Positions 8,096-16,512 of a stretch of DNA of 64,000 nt are shown here, one piece after another. Position numbers and translations under genes: made by a program. Within the stretch, counting starts at the first letter, position 1; every line of letters begins with the position of its first letter. The notes under the pieces were generated by a model. That model saw only the letters and a list, made by a program, of their open reading frames with translations. It had not been told where the DNA came from and made no database searches. The stretch is from MED-G78 sp964275345 (lineage in GTDB: Bacteria > Pseudomonadota > Gammaproteobacteria > Magnimaribacterales > D2472), in assembly GCA_964275345.1 (NCBI GenBank), contig CAXYBK010000003.1, forward strand, positions 372,001 through 436,000. Reading direction: 5' to 3'.

Positions 8096-8165
8096 ATTAT
8101 CTTTAATTTTTTATTTTACTGCCTATATTTTCTTCTATGAGTTGTGTAATAATAATATTTAGATC

Positions 8166-8384
8166 ATGAATACAATTATTACATCACTTATAAATCATAT
8201 AAAAGCTTGGAATATGGTCTGGTTTGGGCTTATTTTCTGGGGTAGTGTCTTAAATGCATTTGCAGGAGAGCTTGGCTTGCTTACTAACAATCCTGATTTA
8301 TCTTATCTTTTCTTTTTATTAGGTCTTATTCTTGGTCTTACAGCTAAGTTTAGAGGAACATGGTTATGGATCCCAGCCAAGTAG
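8166..8384 (+). CDS. Small two-helix membrane protein
   Basis: A 72-residue protein with two hydrophobic segments (about 16-33 and 45-61) and a basic, aromatic C-terminus (KFRGTWLWIPAK). I do not recognise a family. It overlaps the start of the desaturase gene by 25 bp (19 bp if that gene starts at 8366), which suggests translation coupling and possibly a role as a small partner of that enzyme. No clear ribosome site precedes the ATG. It is probably real because of its position, frame and membrane-protein composition, but nothing in it shows a function. Confidence 0.6.
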   Translation: MNTIITSLINHIKAWNMVWFGLIFWGSVLNAFAGELGLLTNNPDLSYLFFLLGLILGLTAKFRGTWLWIPAK

Positions 8385-9250
8385 ACATCTATTCCTTTGC
8401 AAATGAAAAAGAAATTGCTAGATCTTTTTCAAAAAGATTCCAATGGGAAATGGTTTTAATTGGTTTAGGTCAAGCCACTGTCTTTTTATCTTTATGGCCA
8501 CTTGTTATCTTAAATATTATTCCTTTATGGATAGCTGCTCCTATTTCTTGTCTTTGCGCCTTGTTTGCCTACTTACCTTCTCACGAAGCTCAACATGGTA
8601 ACTACTCAAGAGGTAACGCAGATAAAAGATGGATTGACTCTCTTGTAAGTCATATTACTTTAATTCCATTAATGTTCCCTCATCACATTATGAGAGCTAC
8701 TCACATGAAACATCATGCATATACTAACGATCCTCATAAAGATGTTGATTATGATACTGCCTCATCAAATTCGCTTTTAGAAGTTTTTTTGCGTTCGAAT
8801 GAATCTACTGCTAAATACGATAAATATCTCGAAGTATTTAAGGATGATAAAAACTTTGTAAAATCTTTTGAAAAAGGAGGATTAGTTGGTTTAGCTTACA
8901 GAGCAACTTTGATGACCTTAGTTATATTTTTTCCTCTTGAGGCTCTTTTCCTATGGTGGCTCCCAAGCAAAGTTGGAGTAATGTATTTGTCTACTTTCTT
9001 CTCTTGGTATCCTCATTATCAAATGGAAACAGGTCGCTATAAAGATACTAGATTTTGGCATCATTTATTACCACGGTATATAAATCACTCAATGCAATTA
9101 CATTTTGTACATCATCTTCATCCTGGTATAGGTCATTTTGATGAGCCTAAAGCAATTGAAGCCTTAAAGCCTTTTTTAATAGAAAAGGGAGTTCCAGGAG
9201 CTGATCAGATCCCTGATCGAGTATCATATAATCCATTAATTAAATTTTAA
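8360..9250 (+). CDS. Membrane fatty-acid-desaturase-family di-iron enzyme
   Basis: A 296-residue membrane protein with the three histidine boxes of the fatty acid desaturase/hydroxylase superfamily: HEAQH (75-79), HMKHH (115-119) and HFVHH (248-252). Hydrophobic helices at about 31-70, 95-110 and 175-215 flank the boxes. Such enzymes use two irons and O2 to desaturate or hydroxylate acyl chains, carotenoids or alkanes. Spacing is compatible with acyl desaturases, but carotenoid ketolase/hydroxylase relatives cannot be excluded, and the proteorhodopsin nearby keeps that option open. A start at 8366 (second ATG, MDPSQ) is equally likely. The gene overlaps the small membrane protein and is followed 4 bp later by the nitroreductase. 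Confidence 0.82.
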   Translation: MVMDPSQVDIYSFANEKEIARSFSKRFQWEMVLIGLGQATVFLSLWPLVILNIIPLWIAAPISCLCALFAYLPSHEAQHGNYSRGNADKRWIDSLVSHITLIPLMFPHHIMRATHMKHHAYTNDPHKDVDYDTASSNSLLEVFLRSNESTAKYDKYLEVFKDDKNFVKSFEKGGLVGLAYRATLMTLVIFFPLEALFLWWLPSKVGVMYLSTFFSWYPHYQMETGRYKDTRFWHHLLPRYINHSMQLHFVHHLHPGIGHFDEPKAIEALKPFLIEKGVPGADQIPDRVSYNPLIKF

Positions 9251-9254
9251 AAGT

Positions 9255-9908
9255 ATGAAAGTATCTGAAGCAGTAGAATCAAGACAGTCTATTAGAGAGT
9301 ATTTAGAAAAGCCTGTCGACAATCAACTTATAAGGGAGATCTTAGAAAAATCTGCAAGAGCAGCCAATGGGGGCAATCTTCAGCCTTGGAAAATTTTTGT
9401 TATAAATAAAGAGAGTATGGCAGATTTTTTAAAACAACAATCTGAATGGGCCGAACCTGAAACCCCAGCATATGATATTTACCCACCTAAACTAAAGGAA
9501 CCCTATAGATCATCTAGATATGAACTAGGAGAGCAGATGTATTCCTTGCTTGGCATAGATCGTGATGATAAAGAAGGACGTTTTATGCAGGTCCTTAAAA
9601 ACTTTGAATTCTTTGGTGCTCCTGCTGCAATCTTTTGCTTTGTTGATAAACAAATGGGGCCGCCACAATGGTCAGACTTAGGCATGTTCTTACAAACATT
9701 TATGTTGTTAGCTCAAGAGTCAGGACTTGATACATGCGCTCAGGAAGCATGGTCGATGAAACAAGAAAGTGTAAGTGACTTTTTTAAAGTAGATAATGAG
9801 ACTATGGTTTTTTGTGGCATGGCTATAGGTTACAAAGATCCAGAAGCAACAATCAATAAACTCAGAAGTGAGCGGCGCCCTATAGATGAATGGGCTATTT
9901 TTGTATAA
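9255..9908 (+). CDS. Nitroreductase-family FMN oxidoreductase
   Basis: A 217-residue protein with the nitroreductase N-terminus SRQSIREY (about 9-16), the FMN-binding ANGGNLQPWK segment (about 37-46), and a C-terminal FCGMAIGYKDP block, where the family usually has a G(Y/x)P-type FMN contact. These enzymes are homodimeric FMN proteins that use NAD(P)H to reduce nitro compounds, quinones or enones. The physiological substrate is unknown. It starts 4 bp after the desaturase stop and is probably part of the same transcript, so it may supply electrons or process a product of that pathway; this is only inferred. A terminator follows. Confidence 0.85.
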   Translation: MKVSEAVESRQSIREYLEKPVDNQLIREILEKSARAANGGNLQPWKIFVINKESMADFLKQQSEWAEPETPAYDIYPPKLKEPYRSSRYELGEQMYSLLGIDRDDKEGRFMQVLKNFEFFGAPAAIFCFVDKQMGPPQWSDLGMFLQTFMLLAQESGLDTCAQEAWSMKQESVSDFFKVDNETMVFCGMAIGYKDPEATINKLRSERRPIDEWAIFV

Positions 9909-9942
9909 ATCAATTTTTAATCCATATTAATTTTGAGCAAAA

Positions 9943-9967
9943 AAAACCCGGTATAAAACCGGGTTTT
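9943..9967. terminator. Bidirectional terminator between nitroreductase and proteorhodopsin
   Basis: AAAACCCGGT and ACCGGGTTTT form a perfect 10-bp stem with a short ATAAA loop. An A-tract before it and T residues after it let it act for both converging genes. Confidence 0.9.
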
Positions 9968-9985
9968 AATTTTAGCTTTTGCTAA

Positions 9986-10738
9986 TTATGCTGATGCAGA
10001 TTCTTTAACTGCAACATTCCAGATAACTAAACCAAATAGAATCTTGTTAACAAAGTCAGCAAGATTATAAACAATGTTTAAGTTAGCAGCATATACGCCT
10101 TCGCCACCCATTAGGTAACCAGCAGCATATCCAGCAGGATATATAGCCCAACCTACGATAATGATCCACATCATAGTGTTGTAAGCAGACATAACAGCAG
10201 GACTTGCTTGATTAACAGCATTTTTTCCTTCTCCAGCCCATAGCTCATAAATCATGTACAACCATGCAGCTACACCAACGATAAACGCAGGTAATACAGC
10301 CATGATTCCAGCTTCACCCATGTATCCAAATAAAAGCATTACTAGCGAACCGCCAAGTAATTTTTTGAATAATGAAGCAGCAACATTTGTACATGCAGCA
10401 AGGATTAAGTAGAACTCAACCATTAGTAATGGAACAGTTAGCAACCAATCAATATATCTAAATACTGTTGGCGTTTCACCAGTTTCAATCCATACACCTC
10501 TCATGTATAAGTAGTGCCAAAAAGCAATACCAGTAACAAGACCAGATACAGTTAACGATGTTTTCCACTTTGAGCTTACGTTATCTCTTTCAACAAAGAA
10601 GAAGACAGTTGCTGCTAATAAAGCCGCAGTAACTAGCCAAAATGAAACACCAGTAAGGTCACTAGCTTGAAGATCACCGCCGCTAGCAGCGAATGATGGA
10701 AGTGCAATAGCACTAGTCAATAATAATAACAATTTCAT
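9986..10738 (-). CDS. Green-absorbing proteorhodopsin proton pump
   Basis: A 250-residue, seven-helix retinal protein with a cleavable signal peptide (about 1-18). Pump residues are intact: His75, Asp97 (Schiff-base proton acceptor), Glu108 (proton donor) and the retinal lysine in DFVNKILFG at residue 232, one later than the reference because of a one-residue change in the preceding loop. Leu105 is the green-tuning residue; Gln would give blue. The sequence follows the SAR86 green proteorhodopsin (GPR) throughout. Light-driven proton export would energise transport, including the divergent symporter. A GGGGG-rich ribosome site precedes the ATG. No retinal-synthesis genes are in the window. 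Confidence 0.97.
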   Translation of the reverse strand: MKLLLLLTSAIALPSFAASGGDLQASDLTGVSFWLVTAALLAATVFFFVERDNVSSKWKTSLTVSGLVTGIAFWHYLYMRGVWIETGETPTVFRYIDWLLTVPLLMVEFYLILAACTNVAASLFKKLLGGSLVMLLFGYMGEAGIMAVLPAFIVGVAAWLYMIYELWAGEGKNAVNQASPAVMSAYNTMMWIIIVGWAIYPAGYAAGYLMGGEGVYAANLNIVYNLADFVNKILFGLVIWNVAVKESASA

Positions 10739-10790
10739 ATACTACCCCCAGTAGTTCAATAAGAAATAACATAATTTCTTAAATATTAGA

Positions 10791-10805
10791 TGAGAATGAT
10801 TCTCA
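10791..10805. promoter_or_regulatory. Fur-like palindrome in front of proteorhodopsin
   Basis: TGAGAATGATTCTCA is a perfect 7-1-7 inverted repeat matching the common form of the Fur box. It lies 53 bp upstream of the proteorhodopsin start and 161 bp upstream of the divergent symporter. On the minus strand it covers a possible -35 (TTCTCA) spaced 17 bp from a possible -10 (TATGTT). The promoter call is weak; the palindrome is clear. Confidence 0.6.
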
Positions 10806-10965
10806 CCGTAGCTAAGTATAGTAAATCTAATCAATAAACTAAAGTTTTAATGAGATAAAGTATATTTAGCTTATATATAAATTTTATATATATATGATAT
10901 TTACTAGATGCTCTCTGAAATTGTTTTTGTTATATTGTCATGAAACTCATTTGATTAAATAGGAA

Positions 10966-11235
10966 ATGCAATCTAAAAAAGATTCTTACTGGAATGAAAA
11001 TATAAGGATATTAATCTTCTTGTTATCAATATGGTTCTTAGTTTCATTTGGATTTGGAATATTGTTATCTGACTGGCTTGATCAATTTCAAATCGGCGGT
11101 TTTAAGCTTGGATTTTGGTTTGCTCAACAAGGCAGTATTTATGTCTTCATAATTTTAATCTTCATTTATATTCATTTGATGAATAAATTAGATAAAAAAT
11201 ATTTTGGAGAAGAAAACTCTGAGGATAATCAATAG
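10966..11235 (+). CDS. Sodium/solute symporter small subunit (DUF4212)
   Basis: An 89-residue protein with two membrane helices. It has the DUF4212 layout: YWNENIRIL near the N-terminus, WFLVSFGFGILLSDWL, then GGFKLGFWFAQQGSIYVF and a charged tail after LMNKLDKKYF. This family always accompanies an SSS-type permease such as the one encoded next, with which it overlaps by one base (TAGTG). The pair imports small organic acids, acetate-like compounds or related solutes with Na+. It is divergent from proteorhodopsin, sharing a 227-bp promoter region that contains the Fur-like palindrome. Confidence 0.88.
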   Translation: MQSKKDSYWNENIRILIFLLSIWFLVSFGFGILLSDWLDQFQIGGFKLGFWFAQQGSIYVFIILIFIYIHLMNKLDKKYFGEENSEDNQ

Positions 11236-12983
11236 TGGATGTTACTCAACTAACCTATCTATTTGTTGGCCTATCATTTGCTTTGTATATTGGAATAGCT
11301 ATTTGGTCTCGAGCAAAATCTACTAATGACTTTTATGTTGCTGGCAAGGGTGTTCACCCTGTTGCTAATGGAATGGCAACAGCAGCAGATTGGATGTCAG
11401 CAGCTTCGTTTATTTCTATGGCTGGACTTATCGCTTTTCTTGGAAAAGATGGTTCTGTTTATTTGATGGGATGGACAGGGGGATATGTTGTTCTTGCATT
11501 ATTGTTGGCTCCATACCTTAGAAAATTTGGACAATACACTGTTCCAGATTTTATAGGCGAAAGATATTACTCAAAAACAGCTCGCTTGGTAGCAGTGGTA
11601 TGTCTTATTTTTGTATCTTTTACATATGTAGCTGGTCAGATGCGTGGAGTTGGAATTGTTTTCTCTAGATTTTTAGAGGTAGACATTAATATTGGTGTGA
11701 TTATTGGAATGGTTATTGTTTTCTTCTATGCAGTACTGGGAGGGATGAAAGGCATAACCTATACTCAGGTTGCTCAATACTGTGTTTTAATTTTTGCCTA
11801 TTTAGTTCCAGCTATTTTCATTTCTATTCTTATAACCGGCAATCCTGTTCCTCAATTAGGTTTTGGAGATACTTTAGTAGGTACAGATATATATCTTCTT
11901 GATAAATTAGATCAAGTGACACAAGATTTAGGTTTTAATGCATACACAGAAAATATTAAAAGTAATATAGATATTTTTTGTATTACAGCAGCCTTAATGT
12001 TCGGCACCGCTGGGTTGCCTCATGTTATTGTTCGATTCTTCACAGTTCCCAGAGTAAGAGATGCAAGAAAATCAGCAGGCTATGCTTTAATTTTTATTGC
12101 TATTCTTTATACAACTGCTCCCGCTGTAGCAGCGTTCTCAAGAGTAAATTTTATAGACTCAATTCAAGATACAAGTTATGAATCATCGCCTGAATGGTTT
12201 AAAAATTGGGAGAGTGTTGGACTCATAGCGTGGCAAGATAAAAATGCAGATGGAGTTATTCAGTATTCTGCAGGAGAGGCCTTGAAAGGAGGTCGTCCAA
12301 AATATACTTCTGAACGTGGAGAATATGGAGAAAGAAAATTACAAAATGAATCCAATAACTCAAATGTTAATGAAGTTTATATAGACAGAGACATTATGGT
12401 TCTAGCTAATCCTGAAATTGCAAAATTGCCTGCATGGGTTATAGCTTTAGTTGCAGCTGGCGGACTTGCTGCTGCCCTATCAACTGCTGCTGGTTTATTG
12501 CTAGTAATATCATCGTCAATCTCACATGATCTTCTTAAAAAAACTTTCAGGCCAGACATTACAGAAAAACAAGAATTATTTTATGCAAGATGTGCAGCTG
12601 CAGTAGCTATTTTTATAGCAGGATTATTTGGGATATATCCACCAGCCTTTGTAGCTCAGGTTGTTGCATTTGCTTTCGGTTTAGCAGCTTCAACTTTTTT
12701 CCCAGTTCTTTTTATGGGCATATTCTCAAAAAGACTTAATAAAGAAGGAGCAATTGCTGGAATGATTTCTGGTTTATTGTTTACACTTACCTATATTATT
12801 TATTTTAAATTTCTTTATACCAATTTAAACAATGCAGATTATTGGTTTTTATCTATTTCTCCTGAAGGCATAGGTTTTGTAGGAATGATTATTAATTTTG
12901 CGGTTGCTATTGTTGTTTCTGCTTATACGAAACCTCCTCCAAAAGAGGTCATAGAAATGATAGAAATAATTAGACAGCCTTAA
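11235..12983 (+). CDS. Sodium/solute symporter (SSS family), large subunit
   Basis: A 582-residue permease of the Na+/solute symporter family, VC_2705/ActP-like. It has about 13 membrane helices, the N-terminal FYVAGKGVHPVANGMATAAD segment and the WMSAASFISMAG block, which are characteristic of acetate-type permeases. A hydrophilic insert of about 70 residues (roughly 320-390, containing DKNADGVIQYSAGEA) before the helix with AAGGLAAALSTAAG is a known trait of the DUF4212-linked branch. The start is GTG, sharing its G with the upstream TAG. A sodium or proton gradient maintained by proteorhodopsin could drive it. The substrate is not defined by sequence. Confidence 0.9.
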   Translation: MDVTQLTYLFVGLSFALYIGIAIWSRAKSTNDFYVAGKGVHPVANGMATAADWMSAASFISMAGLIAFLGKDGSVYLMGWTGGYVVLALLLAPYLRKFGQYTVPDFIGERYYSKTARLVAVVCLIFVSFTYVAGQMRGVGIVFSRFLEVDINIGVIIGMVIVFFYAVLGGMKGITYTQVAQYCVLIFAYLVPAIFISILITGNPVPQLGFGDTLVGTDIYLLDKLDQVTQDLGFNAYTENIKSNIDIFCITAALMFGTAGLPHVIVRFFTVPRVRDARKSAGYALIFIAILYTTAPAVAAFSRVNFIDSIQDTSYESSPEWFKNWESVGLIAWQDKNADGVIQYSAGEALKGGRPKYTSERGEYGERKLQNESNNSNVNEVYIDRDIMVLANPEIAKLPAWVIALVAAGGLAAALSTAAGLLLVISSSISHDLLKKTFRPDITEKQELFYARCAAAVAIFIAGLFGIYPPAFVAQVVAFAFGLAASTFFPVLFMGIFSKRLNKEGAIAGMISGLLFTLTYIIYFKFLYTNLNNADYWFLSISPEGIGFVGMIINFAVAIVVSAYTKPPPKEVIEMIEIIRQP

Positions 12984-12995
12984 ACAGGAACAAAT

Positions 12996-13787
12996 ATGAA
13001 ATATTTAGTAACATTTATCTTATCTTTTAGCTTTTCTCAGGTTCAATCCGAACCATTAGATTTCTTAGAAGCCGAAGTATTATCATTAAAAGACTCAAAT
13101 CCTGAAAGAATTCTTTTTGTAGGAAATAGTTACCTTTACTATAACGATAGTCTGCACAACCATGTCAGAAGGATGGCAGAAGAAATGAATCCTGAAAGAA
13201 AAGATTCCTTTGGCTATAAATCTGCCACTATAGGCGGCTCGCGTCTATCCCATCACAATTTAGAGCATTTATTAGAATCAAAGAATATTGGCATTGATGA
13301 AAGTTTTCAATTAGTAATTTTGCAAGGTGGAAGTGGGGAAGTTTTGGATGAAGAATCAAGAAAGTCTTTTAACCTTAATGCAAAAAAGATGATTGAACAG
13401 ATAGAGAATAGCGGCGCTGAAGCATTGCTTTATATGATCCATGCCTATGTACCTCCTCATGAATTGTATGATCCTAAGATGATAGAGAAAATTAGGTACA
13501 CCTACTTAAAAGCAGCAAATGATTACGATGCAATGGTTGCGCCAATTGGAATAGCTTACATGAATGCTTACAAGGCAAACCCTGACATTAAACTTCACAA
13601 ATTTTTTGACGGCACTCACCCCAATATTCTCGGCACATATTTATCAGCATGTGTTCTGTATGCGACCATATTTAAAAAACCATCATCAGAAGTTCAATAT
13701 AATTATTTTGGCGCTATTAGCAATGAAGATCAAAAATTCCTTCAAAAGATTGCTGATGAGACTGTGAAAGAATTCTTTAAGAGATAA
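12996..13787 (+). CDS. Secreted SGNH-fold hydrolase (DUF4886-like)
   Basis: A 263-residue protein with a signal peptide (about 1-18). SGNH landmarks are visible: FVGNSYLYYND (about 42-52) with the nucleophile Ser, IGGSRLS with the oxyanion Gly, LQGGSGE in place of the usual GxND block, and a C-terminal DGTHPN carrying Asp and His. The altered third block is like DUF4886-type members. Such proteins are esterases or lipases of unknown substrate, here periplasmic or exported. An AGGA ribosome site precedes the ATG, and the gene follows the symporter stop by 12 bp, so it is probably in the same operon and may release the imported solute. Confidence 0.7.
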   Translation: MKYLVTFILSFSFSQVQSEPLDFLEAEVLSLKDSNPERILFVGNSYLYYNDSLHNHVRRMAEEMNPERKDSFGYKSATIGGSRLSHHNLEHLLESKNIGIDESFQLVILQGGSGEVLDEESRKSFNLNAKKMIEQIENSGAEALLYMIHAYVPPHELYDPKMIEKIRYTYLKAANDYDAMVAPIGIAYMNAYKANPDIKLHKFFDGTHPNILGTYLSACVLYATIFKKPSSEVQYNYFGAISNEDQKFLQKIADETVKEFFKR

Positions 13788-13848
13788 TATTAAAAAAACG
13801 AGTGTATAAAAATTTTGCTATATAAATAATGTTTAGTATGATCAACAT

Positions 13849-14331
13849 ATGAAAGTTGCTATATATCCAGGTTCGTTTGATCCAATTACCTTTGGTCATA
13901 TGGATATTATTGAAAGAGCTTGTGGTATCTTTGATAAGGTTATACTTGCTGTCGCTCAAAGTGAATCTAAAAAACCTCTTTTTACACTTGAAGAAAGACT
14001 TGGGCTAACTAAGTCTATTTATTCTGATCACCCAAAAATAGAAACAGTAAGTTTTTCAAGAAAATTAACTGTTGAATTAGCAAGAGAATATCAAGCTTGT
14101 GCGATTATAAGGGGTCTGAGAGCGGTAGCAGATTTTGAGTATGAATTTCAACTTGCTACTATGAATAGATCTTTAGCTCCTGACATTGAAAGCATCTTCT
14201 TAACACCTAAAGACACATTAATTTATGTTTCTTCAAGTCTCGTAAAAGAAATTGCTGAATTGAAAGGAGATGTATCTAGATTTGTTCACCCAAATATTGA
14301 TCAAGCCCTTAAAGCAAAACTTCTTGTCTAA
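13849..14331 (+). CDS. coaD: Phosphopantetheine adenylyltransferase
   Basis: A 160-residue enzyme of usual length. It transfers AMP from ATP to 4'-phosphopantetheine, the penultimate step of coenzyme A synthesis in the cytoplasm. The nucleotidyltransferase motif YPGSFDPITFGHMD (6-19) contains the T/HxGH site. RGLRAVADFEYEFQ and the C-terminal VSSSLVKEIAELKGDVS are diagnostic for CoaD. It has its own short AT-rich leader (13788-13848) and converges with mutM, whose stop overlaps by 4 bp. Confidence 0.97.
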   Translation: MKVAIYPGSFDPITFGHMDIIERACGIFDKVILAVAQSESKKPLFTLEERLGLTKSIYSDHPKIETVSFSRKLTVELAREYQACAIIRGLRAVADFEYEFQLATMNRSLAPDIESIFLTPKDTLIYVSSSLVKEIAELKGDVSRFVHPNIDQALKAKLLV

Positions 14332-15137
14332 TTCTGACAATTATTACAAAAATAGGATGCTCTTTGATTTTGGATAATCCGGATTATTAAATTTTTACAT
14401 TTAACACATTCTTTATTTTCTCTGTCATAAACATTAAGCTGAATTTTAAAATAGCCAGCCGACCCCTCAGCTGAAAAAAAATCTTTTAGAGTTGTTCCAC
14501 CAACTTTTATAGCCTCCTTTAAGACAATTTCAGCGTTTTTAGTAATTTGGCCACACTCATTTTTAGTAACCGTATTGCTAATTCTTCTTGGATCTAGAGC
14601 AGATCTAAATAATATTTCTGAAGCATAAATATTTCCAATACCCACTACATTTTTTTGATTCATAATGAAGTTTTTTATATTGGTCTTTGAGACTTGAACA
14701 GCTTCATACAAATAATCAGCTGAGAATTCTTTTGATAAAGGTTCAGGCCCAAGATTTTTTATTAAGAAATGTTCTTTATAGTTTTTAGTAATATGAATAG
14801 AGCCAAATCTTCGCGGGTCGTTATAAATTAATTTATTTTTGCTAAATGTTAATTCAGCATGATCATGCTTTTTAAAAAAATTATCTTTTTTATTCATTAT
14901 CCTTAAAGTACCTGACATACCTAAATGAACTATTAACTGATAATCATTGAAATCAAATATTAAATACTTAGCTCTTCTTAGTATTTGTCTTATTTTTTTC
15001 CCTGCTATTTTTTTATTGATATTATTATCAACTAACCATCTAAGATTTGGGTTGTGAATGCTTATAGAATTTAAAACCTTTTTCTCAAAAGATTTAATTG
15101 CTTTTAGTGTTGTTTCTACCTCAGGTAGCTCAGGCAT
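14328..15137 (-). CDS. mutM: Formamidopyrimidine-DNA glycosylase
   Basis: A 269-residue base-excision repair glycosylase/AP lyase that removes 8-oxoguanine and formamidopyrimidines. The N-terminus MPELPEVETT provides the catalytic Pro2 and Glu3. The central VVGIGNIYASEILF segment is the conserved helix-two-turn-helix. The last 30 residues hold a four-cysteine zinc finger (CVKC and CNNC) around IQNQRASYF. It overlaps the tolC stop by one base (TAATG arrangement), so it is translated from the tolC transcript, and converges with coaD. Confidence 0.97.
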   Translation of the reverse strand: MPELPEVETTLKAIKSFEKKVLNSISIHNPNLRWLVDNNINKKIAGKKIRQILRRAKYLIFDFNDYQLIVHLGMSGTLRIMNKKDNFFKKHDHAELTFSKNKLIYNDPRRFGSIHITKNYKEHFLIKNLGPEPLSKEFSADYLYEAVQVSKTNIKNFIMNQKNVVGIGNIYASEILFRSALDPRRISNTVTKNECGQITKNAEIVLKEAIKVGGTTLKDFFSAEGSAGYFKIQLNVYDRENKECVKCKNLIIRIIQNQRASYFCNNCQN

Positions 15138-16462
15138 TAATTAAGAAAATTATTTATATCAGCAATATTTTCAGGTTCTAAGTTTCCAGCAGAAAGGCCT
15201 AATCTTAAGTTAGCAAGAATATAATCATATTTAGCATTAGCTAGATTTCTTTCAGCACTATATAGATTCTTTTCTGATTGAAGTAAATCTACTATATTTC
15301 TGGTACCAACTTCATAGCCTACTTTTGTTGCTTCCAGTGCACTTGTTGCAGAAACAACAGCTTGTTCTTGTGCATTAACATTTGCAACTAAAGTTATTAC
15401 ATTTGAATATTGTGATCTAACTTCCTGAATAACAGATCTTTCAATAAAAAGAGTATCTTCAATAGTTTTATCATAATCTGCATATGCTCTTTTTCTTCTT
15501 GAATTAACAGCGCCACCCTGAAAGATTGGCATACTCAATTGGATTCCATAAGATCGTCTTTCGGTTTCACTAGGAACAGTAAGTATTAGTCCACCTGTAT
15601 CTATATCATCATACCTGTACTGATTTGTTTCTGATTTAGATATATTTCCAACAATATCTAATTTTGGCAGATGATCAGATGCCGCACTTCTTGCAGAATT
15701 TTTTGACGCATCTCTTCTTAGTCTTGCAGCTTTTAATCGATAATTATTTTCAATAGCTAGATTAACCCAATCTTGTTTTGATGCTGGGAAAGGATTTACA
15801 ACAGGCAAATCATTACCTAAAGCGTCGATACTATAAACCTCTCTTCCTATAAGAGCATTTAAAGCTTCTCTTGCTGAGAAAACTGCGCCCTCAGTCCTTA
15901 TCCTTGAAGCCAAACTTAAATCATATGCTAATTGAGCTTCTTGCACTCCTGTAATAGCAGATAGACCAACTTCAAACCTTTGTTGAGCTTGATCAAGTTG
16001 TTTTTTAATAGCTTTTTCTTCTGATTTAGCAGCATTAAGATTATCAACAGCTCGTAATACCCCAAAGTATAATTCTGCAGTTCTAACAACTAAGTTTTGC
16101 TGCTCATAACCAAAATCAGCTTCAGCTGCATTGGTTAGGGATTGAGATCTTTTATATTGAAACCATGTATCTAGTCTTATTAATGGTTGGCTTAATCGTG
16201 CAGAAGAAGAAAAACTATTATATTCGTTACTTAAAATTCCGCCTTGGTAGGATTCATTCCAGTTGGTGCTTCCACTGATTGTAACACTTGGCATCAAACC
16301 AGCTCTGCCTTGGACAACTATCTCTTTGCCAGATAAAAGAGAATATTCTGCAGCTCGATACTGAGGATCATTTTCTAAAGCTTCATTATAAATATCAATT
16401 ATATTTTCAGATGTAACGATTCCTGAAACTACAAGAAGGGATGTAAGAATTAAGTTTTTCAT
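15137..16462 (-). CDS. tolC: TolC-family outer-membrane efflux channel
   Basis: A 441-residue outer-membrane channel with a signal peptide (about 1-18) and the duplicated coiled-coil/beta-barrel layout of the family. Visible landmarks are AENDPQYRAA-like EALENDPQYRAAEYS near the start, SLSQPL-like ARLSQPL, an AQQRFEVGLSAITGVQEAQ repeat and its partner TKVGYEVGTRNIVDLLQSE near the C-terminus. TolC forms the exit duct for RND, ABC and MFS pumps. No pump genes adjoin it. However, its promoter carries a copy of the palindrome found in front of the RND pump at 50 kb, so it is the likely outer-membrane partner of that pump. Confidence 0.95.
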   Translation of the reverse strand: MKNLILTSLLVVSGIVTSENIIDIYNEALENDPQYRAAEYSLLSGKEIVVQGRAGLMPSVTISGSTNWNESYQGGILSNEYNSFSSSARLSQPLIRLDTWFQYKRSQSLTNAAEADFGYEQQNLVVRTAELYFGVLRAVDNLNAAKSEEKAIKKQLDQAQQRFEVGLSAITGVQEAQLAYDLSLASRIRTEGAVFSAREALNALIGREVYSIDALGNDLPVVNPFPASKQDWVNLAIENNYRLKAARLRRDASKNSARSAASDHLPKLDIVGNISKSETNQYRYDDIDTGGLILTVPSETERRSYGIQLSMPIFQGGAVNSRRKRAYADYDKTIEDTLFIERSVIQEVRSQYSNVITLVANVNAQEQAVVSATSALEATKVGYEVGTRNIVDLLQSEKNLYSAERNLANAKYDYILANLRLGLSAGNLEPENIADINNFLN

Positions 16463-16512
16463 ATTTGTACTATTTTAATATATGTAAAGTAAACTTGTCA
16501 TTATTTTATTTG

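Noticed and set aside
8137..8145. ATGAGTTGT as a sixth repeat of the TGTACTCAT array
   Set aside because: It matches only six of nine bases in the opposite orientation and is out of helical phase with the others.
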